From contig NZ_CP033972.1 of NCBI RefSeq assembly GCF_003855095.1, forward strand, positions 496,001 to 560,000: a stretch of DNA of 64,000 nt. The letters run 5' to 3'. Of the stretch, positions 1 through 6,700 are shown in pieces. How positions within the stretch are numbered: the stretch's first letter is position 1; the number at the start of each line of letters is the position of its first letter. The notes under the pieces were generated by a model. The model saw nothing but the letters and a program-made list of their open reading frames with translations, was not told the DNA's origin and did not search any database. The stretch is from Gordonia insulae (GTDB lineage: Bacteria > Actinomycetota > Actinomycetes > Mycobacteriales > Mycobacteriaceae). Made by a program: the position numbers and the translations under genes.

Positions 1-957
1 AATCCGGGACTCCGTGGCGCCGTCGGCGATCGTGCGTGCCGCGTCGGCGGCCGAGAAGTGCAGCCCGTCCTCGTGTTGCGCGGGCTCCTCCTCGTGGGTG
101 AGGTGCTCGCCGTCGCGCTGGACCAGGGTGAACGGCCCCGGCTGGTAGAACGGCCCCGGCACCGACAGGTAGGCGTTCTCACCGGCGACGAACGCGGTCG
201 TGGGTGTGTCCGCGAGGATCGTCGTGGTGATGAGCGACTGACCGCCGCCCGCATGGCCCATGGTGGCCGCGATCTGACCGTTGAGTTCGACCCCGTCGAC
301 TCCTGTCGTGGCCGGCCGGCCGAAGGCCGCGACCTGCCCGATCTCGCCGAGTACCCACTGTGCCAACGCCACCGGGTAGGTGCCCAGATCCAGCAGCGGT
401 CCACCGGCGAGGGCCGGATCGTAGATCCGGTGATCGGTGGTGAAGTACTCGCCGTGGTCGGCGACGACGGTGCGCCTCGTGCCGAGCACGCCGTCGTCGA
501 GGATCTGGCGGATCACGTCGAACTTGGGCAGGAACCTCGTCCACATCGCCTCGCCCGCGAACACCCCGGCGGTGCGGGCCGCGGCGAAGATCTCCTGCGC
601 CTGTATCGCGTTGATGCCCATGGGCTTCTCGACGAGGACGTGCTTGCCCGCGGCGATCGCGGCGAGCGCGCATCCGTGGTGCTGGGGATGGGGTGTGCTG
701 ATGTAGACGATGTCGACATCGGGGTCGGCCAGCAGAGCGTCGTAACCCTCGTGCGATGACGGGATGTTCATGCGGCGTGCGAACTCGTCGGCGCGCCCGG
801 CGCTGCGCGACCCGACGGCGGTGACCCGTTGCCTGGTGTGTTTGTGCAGGCCGCCGACGAACCGCTGGGCGATCCATCCCGGACCCATGATGCCCCAACG
901 CAGTACGGGCGCCGAGGTGGGCTCGGGGGTGCGCGGCGACGGCAGATGACGCAGCAT
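1..957 (-). CDS. Gfo/Idh/MocA family oxidoreductase, C-terminus cut by window edge
   Basis: NAD(P)-dependent dehydrogenase of the Gfo/Idh/MocA family, which oxidises or reduces cyclic polyols and sugars. The first ~120 residues form a Rossmann fold, with a start-proximal WGIMGPGWIAQ loop (variant GxGxxA), then an EKPMG motif that carries the family's conserved catalytic-site lysine. The substrate domain follows (RFLPKFDVIRQ, LDLGTYPVAL). 319 codons are present; the 3' end lies left of the window. ATG at 957 has GGTGAG about 5 bases upstream. An in-frame GTG at 966 would give a 4-base GTGA overlap with the preceding gene and is the alternative start. It is the last visible gene of a four-gene minus-strand set, five bases behind a TIM-barrel isomerase. 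The setting suggests inositol or a related polyol, but the substrate is not readable from sequence. Confidence 0.88.
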   Translation of the reverse strand, partial: MLRHLPSPRTPEPTSAPVLRWGIMGPGWIAQRFVGGLHKHTRQRVTAVGSRSAGRADEFARRMNIPSSHEGYDALLADPDVDIVYISTPHPQHHGCALAAIAAGKHVLVEKPMGINAIQAQEIFAAARTAGVFAGEAMWTRFLPKFDVIRQILDDGVLGTRRTVVADHGEYFTTDHRIYDPALAGGPLLDLGTYPVALAQWVLGEIGQVAAFGRPATTGVDGVELNGQIAATMGHAGGGQSLITTTILADTPTTAFVAGENAYLSVPGPFYQPGPFTLVQRDGEHLTHEEEPAQHEDGLHFSAADAARTIADGATESRI

Positions 958-962
958 CGTGC

Positions 963-1838
963 TCACCGTGCGTATTTGGTGACGTAGTCGTTCATCGTCG
1001 CCAGCTGGTATCTGCTCACGTCGGGTGCGTTCTCGTTCTCGGCGAACACGCTGGACACCATCACGGTGTCGTCGCGATCGTAGAAGCCGATCTCGCCGAG
1101 GGTGCCGAAGAACTCGTCCCAGTCGACGTCGCCGTCGCCGATCTTGAGGTGCTGATGCACCCGGACCGCGTTGCCGGGCGGGTTGGTGATGTACCGAAGG
1201 CCATGTGACGCATGGTGATCCATCGTGTCGGCGACGTGGACGAGGCGCAGCATGTCGCCGGCGGTGCGCATGATCTCGGCCATGTTGCCGCCCATGTGAA
1301 ACGAGTGGCAGGCAACGTAGACGAGACCGACGTTCTTCGAGTTGATCCCGCGGATCATCCGGATCGCGGACAGTCCGTCCTCGACGAAATCATCGGGGTG
1401 CGGGTCGATCCGCACATCGATGCCTTCCCGCTCGATGATCGGCACGAGCTCCTCCATGGAGCGGTAGAAGGCCCGCTCGGACTCCTCGGCCTTCTCCGGT
1501 CTGCCGGAGAACTCGGTGTTCATCACATTGACGCCGAGATCGATGGTGATCTGGATGGCCCGCTTCCAGTAGCGGACGGCGGCTTCACGGGCGTCCTCGT
1601 CCGGACCGGACCAGCGCAGCACCGGCAGCACCGACGCGATCCCGACTCCGGCAGCCGAACAGGCCTTGCGGAACTTGGCGACCAGGTCGTCGTCGGCCTT
1701 CGGGTGGTTGAAGAACGGGATCATGTCCACATGCGGTGTCAGCTGCAGGTGGTCATAGCCGAGATCGGCGACGACACCCGGCAATTCGAGCAGCGAGTGG
1801 CTGTGGTGGAACGGGGTGGGGTCGAGTGCGACCTTCAT
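963..1838 (-). CDS. Sugar phosphate isomerase/epimerase-like TIM-barrel protein
   Basis: Xylose isomerase-like TIM barrel of 291 residues (AP endonuclease family 2 fold), related to inosose isomerase (IolI) and similar ketose isomerases. Recognisable parts are MKVALDPTPFHHSHSLLELP at the start, NTEFSGRPEK in the middle, RIDPHPDDFVEDG and VYVACHSFHMGG. The metal-binding Glu, Asp and His residues of such barrels plausibly lie in these last segments. ATG is preceded by GAGGAGAC. It lies 30 bases after the sister TIM-barrel gene and 5 bases before the partial dehydrogenase, so the set is co-transcribed. Likely role: interconversion of keto-inositol or keto-sugar intermediates made by the flanking dehydrogenases. 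The exact substrate is unknown. Confidence 0.85.
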   Translation of the reverse strand: MKVALDPTPFHHSHSLLELPGVVADLGYDHLQLTPHVDMIPFFNHPKADDDLVAKFRKACSAAGVGIASVLPVLRWSGPDEDAREAAVRYWKRAIQITIDLGVNVMNTEFSGRPEKAEESERAFYRSMEELVPIIEREGIDVRIDPHPDDFVEDGLSAIRMIRGINSKNVGLVYVACHSFHMGGNMAEIMRTAGDMLRLVHVADTMDHHASHGLRYITNPPGNAVRVHQHLKIGDGDVDWDEFFGTLGEIGFYDRDDTVMVSSVFAENENAPDVSRYQLATMNDYVTKYAR

Positions 1839-1868
1839 GTCGGTGTCTCCTCGGTGAGGTGTCGAGTG

Positions 1869-2774
1869 TCAGCTGAAACGGACGGCCGGCACGCCGCAGG
1901 AACCGAGGTAGCGCTGGGTGCGTTGGGCGATCGGCAGCGGGGCGTCGGGGGCACATGGGTACATGTCCTGTTCGACGATCGCGAAGATGTCGATGCCCAG
2001 GTCGGCGACCGCGTCGAGCAGGGGCGGCATCTCCGGGATGCCGCGTGGCGGCTCGGTCATCGCACCGAGGCGGACGGCCTCGCCGAACGGCAGGTCGTCG
2101 GCGGCCACCTTGGCGCGGACGGCCTCGTCGACCTGCTTGAGGTGCAGGTAGCCGATCCGCTCGGGGTGAGCACGGATGATGGCGAGATTGTCTCCGCCGC
2201 AATAGCTCACGTGTCCGGTGTCGAGGCACAGGTTGACGAACTCACCGTCGGTGTTCTCCAGGAACCGGTAGATGTTCTCCTCGGTGTCCACGTGACTGTC
2301 CGCGTGCGGGTGGTACTGCGCACGCACACCGTACTTCTCGAACATCGCGCGGCCGAGTTCGTTCATGCCGCGGGTCTTGGCCAGCCACTGCTCGTCGGTG
2401 AGGTGACGATCCTCCAGCACCTCACCGGTCGCGGGGTCACGCCACATCTCCGGGATCACCACGACGTGCTTGCCGCCGACCGCGGCGGTGAGCTTGGCGA
2501 CGTCCTCGATCTGCGTCCACACGGCATCCCAGGAGTCGTCCTGATGCAGATGCTCGAACACGGTTCCGGCCGACAACTTCAGGCCGCGCTCGCCGAGCTC
2601 GTCGAGAAGTTGTTTCGGATCGGTCGGCAGGTAGCCGAACGGGCCGAGCTCGATCCACTCGTACCCGGACGCGGCGACCTCGTCGAGGAATCGGGTGTAC
2701 GGGGTCTGCTGGGGATCCTCGGGGAACCAGACACCCCAGGAGTCAGGTGCAGAACCGACGATGATGTTGCTCAC
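1869..2774 (-). CDS. TIM-barrel sugar isomerase, inosose dehydratase (IolE)-like
   Basis: 301-residue TIM-barrel protein opening with SNIIVGSAPDSWGVWFPEDP, a start typical of the IolE/MocC group that dehydrates or isomerises inososes. Further conserved parts are SGYEWIELGPFGYLP, QYHPHADSHVDTEENI and NLCLDTGHVSYCGGDN, which supply Glu, His and Asp ligands for the metal. The frame stays open upstream to 2963, but that would overlap the previous gene. The GTG at 2774 has GAAGGGA about 9 bases upstream and leaves a normal 22-base gap. With the adjoining 2-dehydrogenase it could form the first two steps of inositol breakdown, but no iolB, iolC or iolD homologue is visible here, so the pathway may be a variant or continue outside the window. 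Confidence 0.82.
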   Translation of the reverse strand: MSNIIVGSAPDSWGVWFPEDPQQTPYTRFLDEVAASGYEWIELGPFGYLPTDPKQLLDELGERGLKLSAGTVFEHLHQDDSWDAVWTQIEDVAKLTAAVGGKHVVVIPEMWRDPATGEVLEDRHLTDEQWLAKTRGMNELGRAMFEKYGVRAQYHPHADSHVDTEENIYRFLENTDGEFVNLCLDTGHVSYCGGDNLAIIRAHPERIGYLHLKQVDEAVRAKVAADDLPFGEAVRLGAMTEPPRGIPEMPPLLDAVADLGIDIFAIVEQDMYPCAPDAPLPIAQRTQRYLGSCGVPAVRFS

Positions 2775-2796
2775 TTGCGTTGTCCCTTCGTGTGTT

Positions 2797-3825
2797 TCAG
2801 CTGGTGACGGCGGCGAGCGCCGGGTAGGTGATGGTCTCTGACCCGCCGGAGGCCAACGATCGGGCGGCGGCCTCGGCGACAGCCTGGGCCGCGAGGGCCT
2901 CGGGCAGGGTCGGGCCGATGGGCGTCCCGGCGCTGACCGCGGAGACGAAGTGGTCGAGGGCACTGCGATAGGTCGGGGCGACGCGCTCGAACCAGCCCGG
3001 ATGCATGCCGTCGGTGACGAGTCGGCCCGCCTGGTACCGGGTGACCGATCCGACGCGTTGGCGGCCGGCCTCGATCATCCCGGTGGACCCGAGGACCTCG
3101 ATGCGCTCGTCGTAGCCGTAGCCGATGCGGCGCACACTGTCGATCTGGACCAGCGTGCCGCTCGGCATCCGCAGGGTCACCACCGACGTGTCGACGTCGC
3201 CGAGATCGGCCATGCGCGGGTCGGCGAAGACCGATCCCGCCGCGTACACGGATTCGGGGTCCTCGCCGGTGATCCAGCGCGCGAGATCGAAGAAGTGCAC
3301 TGTCTGGTCCCGCATCTGACCGCCGGACACCGCGACGTAGTCCAGCGGCGGCAGAGCCGGACCGCGCGTGGTCATCTGAACCAGTTCCACGCCACCGATC
3401 TCACCGGCGCGCACCGCCCGCTGGAGTTCGGCGTAGTCACGATCGAAGCGTCGGTTGAAGTCGACCATCATGGGTCGTCCGGACGAGCCGGCCGCGCCCG
3501 CGACCTCGCCCACGACGTCCACCGCCTGATCGAGATCGAGGTCGATCGGCTTCTCGCACAAGGTCGCGAGACCGGCCGCAGCGGCGCGGCGCAGATGCCG
3601 GGCATGGGTGTCGGTCGACGACGCGATCAACACCGCGTCCACGGTTGCGGGGGCGAACGCGTCGTCGAGATCAAGGGCACGGGTGCCGCAGCGAGACGCG
3701 AGGTCGGTCGACCGTGCGCCGTCGACGTCGTAGATGCCGACGAACTCGACACCGGGATGGGCGGCCAGATTCGCAGCGTGGACGGAGCCGATGAACCCGG
3801 CGCCGATCAGGGCCATGCGGACCAT
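2797..3825 (-). CDS. Gfo/Idh/MocA dehydrogenase, inositol 2-dehydrogenase-like
   Basis: 342-residue NAD-dependent dehydrogenase with N-terminal GAGFIGSVHAANLA dinucleotide-binding loop, the CEKPIDLDL segment with the conserved lysine (~residue 93), and MVDFNRRFDRDY and GGQMRDQTVHFFDLARW of the substrate domain. The His and Asp pair of that last stretch matches the catalytic region of inositol 2-dehydrogenase (IolG). ATG at 3825 has a good AGAAGGAG ribosome site. It is the promoter-proximal gene of the minus-strand operon and faces the LacI-type regulator across 117 bases containing a palindromic operator, so it is probably derepressed by an inositol or sugar ligand. myo-Inositol 2-dehydrogenase is the favoured call; related polyol dehydrogenases are possible. 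Confidence 0.86.
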   Translation of the reverse strand: MVRMALIGAGFIGSVHAANLAAHPGVEFVGIYDVDGARSTDLASRCGTRALDLDDAFAPATVDAVLIASSTDTHARHLRRAAAAGLATLCEKPIDLDLDQAVDVVGEVAGAAGSSGRPMMVDFNRRFDRDYAELQRAVRAGEIGGVELVQMTTRGPALPPLDYVAVSGGQMRDQTVHFFDLARWITGEDPESVYAAGSVFADPRMADLGDVDTSVVTLRMPSGTLVQIDSVRRIGYGYDERIEVLGSTGMIEAGRQRVGSVTRYQAGRLVTDGMHPGWFERVAPTYRSALDHFVSAVSAGTPIGPTLPEALAAQAVAEAAARSLASGGSETITYPALAAVTS

Positions 3826-3857
3826 GTCAGCGCTCCTTCTGTCGGAAACCGACGATC

Positions 3858-3896
3858 TGTGGGACAGTGATGTGGGACACCATGGGACCGGTCCCA
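3858..3896. promoter_or_regulatory. Putative LacI-family operator with repeated half-sites
   Basis: The intergenic space holds a perfect 14-base palindrome TGGGACCGGTCCCA (3883-3896) with the central CG usual for LacI operators. The half-site word TGTGGGAC occurs twice more upstream (3858-3865 and 3871-3878), spaced 13 and then about 11 bases. The position between the divergent regulator and the catabolic operon supports control of both. Binding is inferred. Confidence 0.7.
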
Positions 3897-3942
3897 GTCA
3901 CCATACGTGGTGTGGATCACCAGAGCAATAGGATGGGCGATT

Positions 3943-4995
3943 GTGAGTGTTGACGATGCGCGCCCCGAGGCCGCCGTGCCGGACATCGGGAACCGGCGGG
4001 CCGCGACGATCCGCGATGTCGCCGCCCATGCCGGGGTGTCGAAATCCGTGGTCTCACGGGTGCTGCGCGACGAGCCGAATGTCAGCGACGAACGTCGCGA
4101 GCGGGTGCGCGCCGCCATGGACGAACTCGGCTATCGCCCCAATTCCATTGCGCGAGGACTGTCGGAGGCCCGGAGCGGCACCGTCGGTGTGGTCATCAAC
4201 GACCTCCGTAACCCCTGGTACGTCAGCCTGATCGAGGGGCTCGCGACGACGTTCGACGCGGTGGACATCGCGCCGATCCTGGTGGACAGCCGACTCGATC
4301 ACCAGGTCGGACGCGACACCGTCGAGACGCTGCTCTCCCGGCAGGTGGACGGGCTGGTGGTGGTCGGCACCACCGACGCGCGCGTCGACGTCGAACGTGC
4401 CGCACAGTCGATCCCGGTGGTCCTCGCCGGCACGCTCGAGCCGGATCTGCCGACCGTGGACATCTCGGTCGACGACGACCTGATCGGCGCCAGGCTGGCG
4501 ACCGAACACCTGCTGGCGCTGGGGCATCGGCGGCTGGCGCACATTCAGGGGCCGGGGCTGGTGGGCACCCTGCGTCGGCAGGGCTTCGAGAAGACCATCG
4601 CCGACTCCGGGGTGGCGGTCGAGTCGGTCACGGTCGAGTTCGGCGGTATGACCGAAGACGGCGGCCATGCCGCGGCCGCGCGTCTACTCGACTCGGCGAC
4701 GCCCCCGACAGCCATCTTCGGCTTCAACGACATGACCTGTCTGGGTGCGATGTCGGCCGCCGACGACCGGGGCATCCCGGTACCCGGGGGACTGGCGCTG
4801 ATCGGCTACGACAACACCCAACTCGCGAGCCTGCGCCACATCTCGATGACGTCGATCGACAACGGCAACTTCACCGTCGGCGCGCAGGCGGCCAAATTCC
4901 TGATCCAGCGCATGGACCGACTCACCGCGCCCCAGCGTGTCTATCGGCATACTCCGGGCCTGGTGGTCCGACGGACGACGGCGGCACCCCGCTGA
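3943..4995 (+). CDS. LacI family transcriptional regulator
   Basis: 350-residue repressor. The DNA-binding N-terminus reads ATIRDVAAHAGVSKSVVSRV with the hinge-helix region RPNSIARGLS, followed by a periplasmic-binding-protein-like sensor domain (GVVINDLRNPWYVSLIEGL, AIFGFNDMTCLGAMSAA, LIGYDNTQLASLRHISMTSI). GTG at 3943 is chosen: it is the third codon of a weak upstream extension from 3907 and has AGGATGG upstream; the extended version would place extra residues before the HTH. It is divergent from the dehydrogenase/isomerase operon and presumably represses it, with an inositol- or sugar-derived inducer. The stop codon lies inside the loop of a strong hairpin (4977-5021). Confidence 0.9.
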   Translation: MSVDDARPEAAVPDIGNRRAATIRDVAAHAGVSKSVVSRVLRDEPNVSDERRERVRAAMDELGYRPNSIARGLSEARSGTVGVVINDLRNPWYVSLIEGLATTFDAVDIAPILVDSRLDHQVGRDTVETLLSRQVDGLVVVGTTDARVDVERAAQSIPVVLAGTLEPDLPTVDISVDDDLIGARLATEHLLALGHRRLAHIQGPGLVGTLRRQGFEKTIADSGVAVESVTVEFGGMTEDGGHAAAARLLDSATPPTAIFGFNDMTCLGAMSAADDRGIPVPGGLALIGYDNTQLASLRHISMTSIDNGNFTVGAQAAKFLIQRMDRLTAPQRVYRHTPGLVVRRTTAAPR

Positions 4996-5021
4996 CGTGT
5001 CGTCGTCGGGGTGCCGCCGTC
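4977..5021 (+). terminator. Hairpin terminator overlapping the LacI gene stop
   Basis: A perfect 15-base stem (GACGGCGGCACCCCG at 4977-4991 pairing with 5007-5021) with a 15-base loop contains the last codons and stop of the regulator gene. There is no T-run, as is common in high-GC actinobacteria. It separates this gene from the convergent DoxX gene. Confidence 0.7.
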
Positions 5022-5041
5022 AGTGGCCTCAGTCGCTGCCC

Positions 5042-5416
5042 TCAGTCGCGGGAGTACCAGGCCAGCGCGACGAGCGCGGGCTGACCGAACAGTCGGATGA
5101 ATCGCTTGCGGTCCGAGTCGAGGCCGAACGCGTCGATCTTGTTGCGGTACTGATGGATATTGCCCGGGAACACCGCGACGAAGAACGCGGCGGCCACCGC
5201 GCCCAACGTGCGACGCTGCTTGGGCAGTCCGATGAGGCCGAGGCCGAGGCCGACCTCGACGATGCCGGAGGCGATCACCGTGGCATCCGGCCCGAGAGGG
5301 ACGAAGTCGGGCACCTGGGTCTGGAATTCCTTGCGTTGGAAGGTCATGTGCCCGATGCCGGCGGTGGTGAGGATCGCCCCGAGCGTCAGGCCGGCGACCC
5401 GATGCGGATCAGTCAT
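5042..5416 (-). CDS. DoxX family small membrane protein
   Basis: 124-residue integral membrane protein with about four hydrophobic helices (GLTLGAILTTAGIGHMTF, VIASGIVEVGLGLGLIGL, GAVAAAFFVAVFPGNIHQYR, GQPALVALAWYSR). The layout and length fit the DoxX/DUF4267-like family; in mycobacteria DoxX partners with thiol and superoxide stress proteins, which is family knowledge. The ATG at 5416 overlaps the last 8 bases of the ohr gene, so translation is probably coupled; a longer frame to 5458 is not needed. It is the third gene of ohrR-ohr-doxX and is therefore likely induced by organic peroxide together with ohr. Biochemical role unknown. Confidence 0.85.
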   Translation of the reverse strand: MTDPHRVAGLTLGAILTTAGIGHMTFQRKEFQTQVPDFVPLGPDATVIASGIVEVGLGLGLIGLPKQRRTLGAVAAAFFVAVFPGNIHQYRNKIDAFGLDSDRKRFIRLFGQPALVALAWYSRD

Positions 5417-5831
5417 CGGCGAGGGTGAGGGTGACGTCGATGTTGCCGCGCGTCGCATTCGAATACGGGCAGACCTCGTGGGCCTTGTCGACCAGGGTCT
5501 TCGCCGTCGCGTCGTCGACGTCGGGCAGCGACACCTCGAGTTCCACCGCGAGTCCGAATCCGCCGGCGTCAGTCGACCCGAGCGACACCCGCGCCCCGAC
5601 GGCCGAACCGGTCACATCGGCACCCGCCTGACCGGCGACCAGCCGGAGGGCACTGTGGAAACAGGCGGCATACCCGGCCGCGAACAGTTGCTCGGGGTTG
5701 GTGCCCACACCGGAACCGCCGAGTTCGGTCGGCATGTCGAGGTCGAGATCCACCTTGCCATCGGAGGTACGCGCATGTCCGTTGCGACCGTCTCCGGTCG
5801 CCAAGGCCTCTGCGGTGTAGATCGTCTTCAT
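5409..5831 (-). CDS. ohr: Organic hydroperoxide resistance protein (OsmC/Ohr)
   Basis: 140-residue thiol peroxidase that reduces organic and fatty-acid hydroperoxides in the cytoplasm. Both reactive cysteines of the family are present: Cys57 in YAACFHSALR and Cys121 in VCPYSNATR. The start MKTIYTAEALATGDGRNGHA is typical of Ohr rather than OsmC. ATG at 5831 has AAAGGAA upstream and shares ATGA with the stop of ohrR; the stop overlaps doxX by 8 bases. Expression should rise when OhrR is oxidised. Confidence 0.95.
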   Translation of the reverse strand: MKTIYTAEALATGDGRNGHARTSDGKVDLDLDMPTELGGSGVGTNPEQLFAAGYAACFHSALRLVAGQAGADVTGSAVGARVSLGSTDAGGFGLAVELEVSLPDVDDATAKTLVDKAHEVCPYSNATRGNIDVTLTLADD

Positions 5832-6367
5832 GTGTCGGTTCCTTTCGATGGGGCGGCTGCGCCGAGGTGTCGGCGCAGTTCGTCGGTGAGATCGTGCAGC
5901 GTCGTGCGGAGTGCGATGAGTGCGTCGGCGTCGAACGGGACGTCGGTGCGAGCGTCCGCCGAATCCTCCTGGGCCGAATCCTCCTGGGCCGACTCCTCGT
6001 GGGCCGCATCGGCGATCGCCGCGACCAGGGAGTCGTAGACGCAGTCTGCGCGGGCACCGAGGGCGGCGCCCTCGGGGGTGAGGCTGACGGTGACCGAGCG
6101 TTCGTCGTCCGATGACCGGCGACGGCTCAGATAGCCCTGCGCCTCGAGGCGGCGTAGCAGCGGCGACACGGTCCCGGAATCGAGTTGAAGTCGTCGGCAC
6201 AGCCGGCTGACCGAGATCTCGTCCTCCTCCCACAGCACGAGCATCGCGAGGTATTGCGGATAGGTGAGACCGAGTTCGGCCAGACCCGGGCGCTGCGCCG
6301 CGATGACCGCGCGGGAGGCGGTGTACAGCGCGAAGCAGAGCTGCTCGTCGAGTCGAACGGAGGTCAC
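5828..6367 (-). CDS. ohrR: MarR family organic-peroxide sensor repressor
   Basis: 179-residue winged-helix repressor. MTSVRLDEQLCFALYTASR places the sensing cysteine at position 11, as in OhrR proteins, where oxidation releases DNA. The winged helix is visible as SVSRLCRRLQLDSGTVSPLL and RRSSDDERSVTVSLTPEG. It overlaps ohr by four bases (ATGA). The unusual part is an acidic linker EESAQEDSAQEDSA near residues 123-136, encoded by three 15-base repeats, which makes the protein longer than the usual ~145-150 residues. A perfect palindrome upstream (6388-6403) is the probable autoregulatory operator. Confidence 0.93.
   Translation of the reverse strand: MTSVRLDEQLCFALYTASRAVIAAQRPGLAELGLTYPQYLAMLVLWEEDEISVSRLCRRLQLDSGTVSPLLRRLEAQGYLSRRRSSDDERSVTVSLTPEGAALGARADCVYDSLVAAIADAAHEESAQEDSAQEDSADARTDVPFDADALIALRTTLHDLTDELRRHLGAAAPSKGTDT
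5961..6005. repeat. Three 15-base tandem repeats inside ohrR
   Basis: The unit GAATCCTCCTGGGCC occurs at 5961-5975 and 5976-5990, with a third diverged copy at 5991-6005. It stays in frame and encodes an acidic QEDSA-type linker in the regulator. Confidence 0.9.
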
Positions 6368-6387
6368 TCATCGACCATAGCCGATTT

Positions 6388-6403
6388 ATGTTGTGCACAA
6401 CAT
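6388..6403. promoter_or_regulatory. Putative OhrR operator
   Basis: ATGTTGTGCACAACAT is a perfect 16-base palindrome 20 bases upstream of ohrR, and a further half-site TTGTTGTG follows directly. It is AT-rich against its surroundings and placed where an autoregulated MarR protein would bind. The divergent 67-residue HTH gene starts about 94 bases further on and could share control. Confidence 0.75.
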
Positions 6404-6496
6404 TGTTGTGGGGCATGCAACCGGTACGCCGAGGTGAACCGGGGAGATACGTCAACCGAGGTTGACGAAATGGCGTGTTGTCGGCAGTCTGGATGC

Positions 6497-6700
6497 ATGA
6501 AGACCGGAATCCAGGGTGACGACGGCGAGACGCCGATCGAGGAGTTGGCCCGGATCGCGGCTCGTCGCCGCGACATCGCCCGCGAAGAGGAGGTCGCCGT
6601 GCGGCGTGCCCGCCATGCCGGCCTGTCCTGGGCCGAGATCGGTACGTTGCTCGGGGTGTCGAAGCAGGCCATGCACAAGAAGTATCGGAAGGTCGGGTGA
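6497..6700 (+). CDS. Small helix-turn-helix protein (67 residues)
   Basis: 67-residue protein with a charged amphipathic N-terminal half (EELARIAARRRDIAREEEVA) and a C-terminal helix-turn-helix RHAGLSWAEIGTLLGVSKQA ending in HKKYRKVG. Similar tiny AsnC/sigma-region-4-like HTH proteins occur in actinobacteria, usually of unknown role. ATG at 6497 is the first start giving this product; the frame upstream to 6185 runs antisense to ohrR. Its stop overlaps the methyltransferase start (GTGA, 6697-6700), so the two are translated together, which suggests the HTH protein regulates or assists that enzyme. No direct evidence for its target. Confidence 0.75.
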   Translation: MKTGIQGDDGETPIEELARIAARRRDIAREEEVAVRRARHAGLSWAEIGTLLGVSKQAMHKKYRKVG

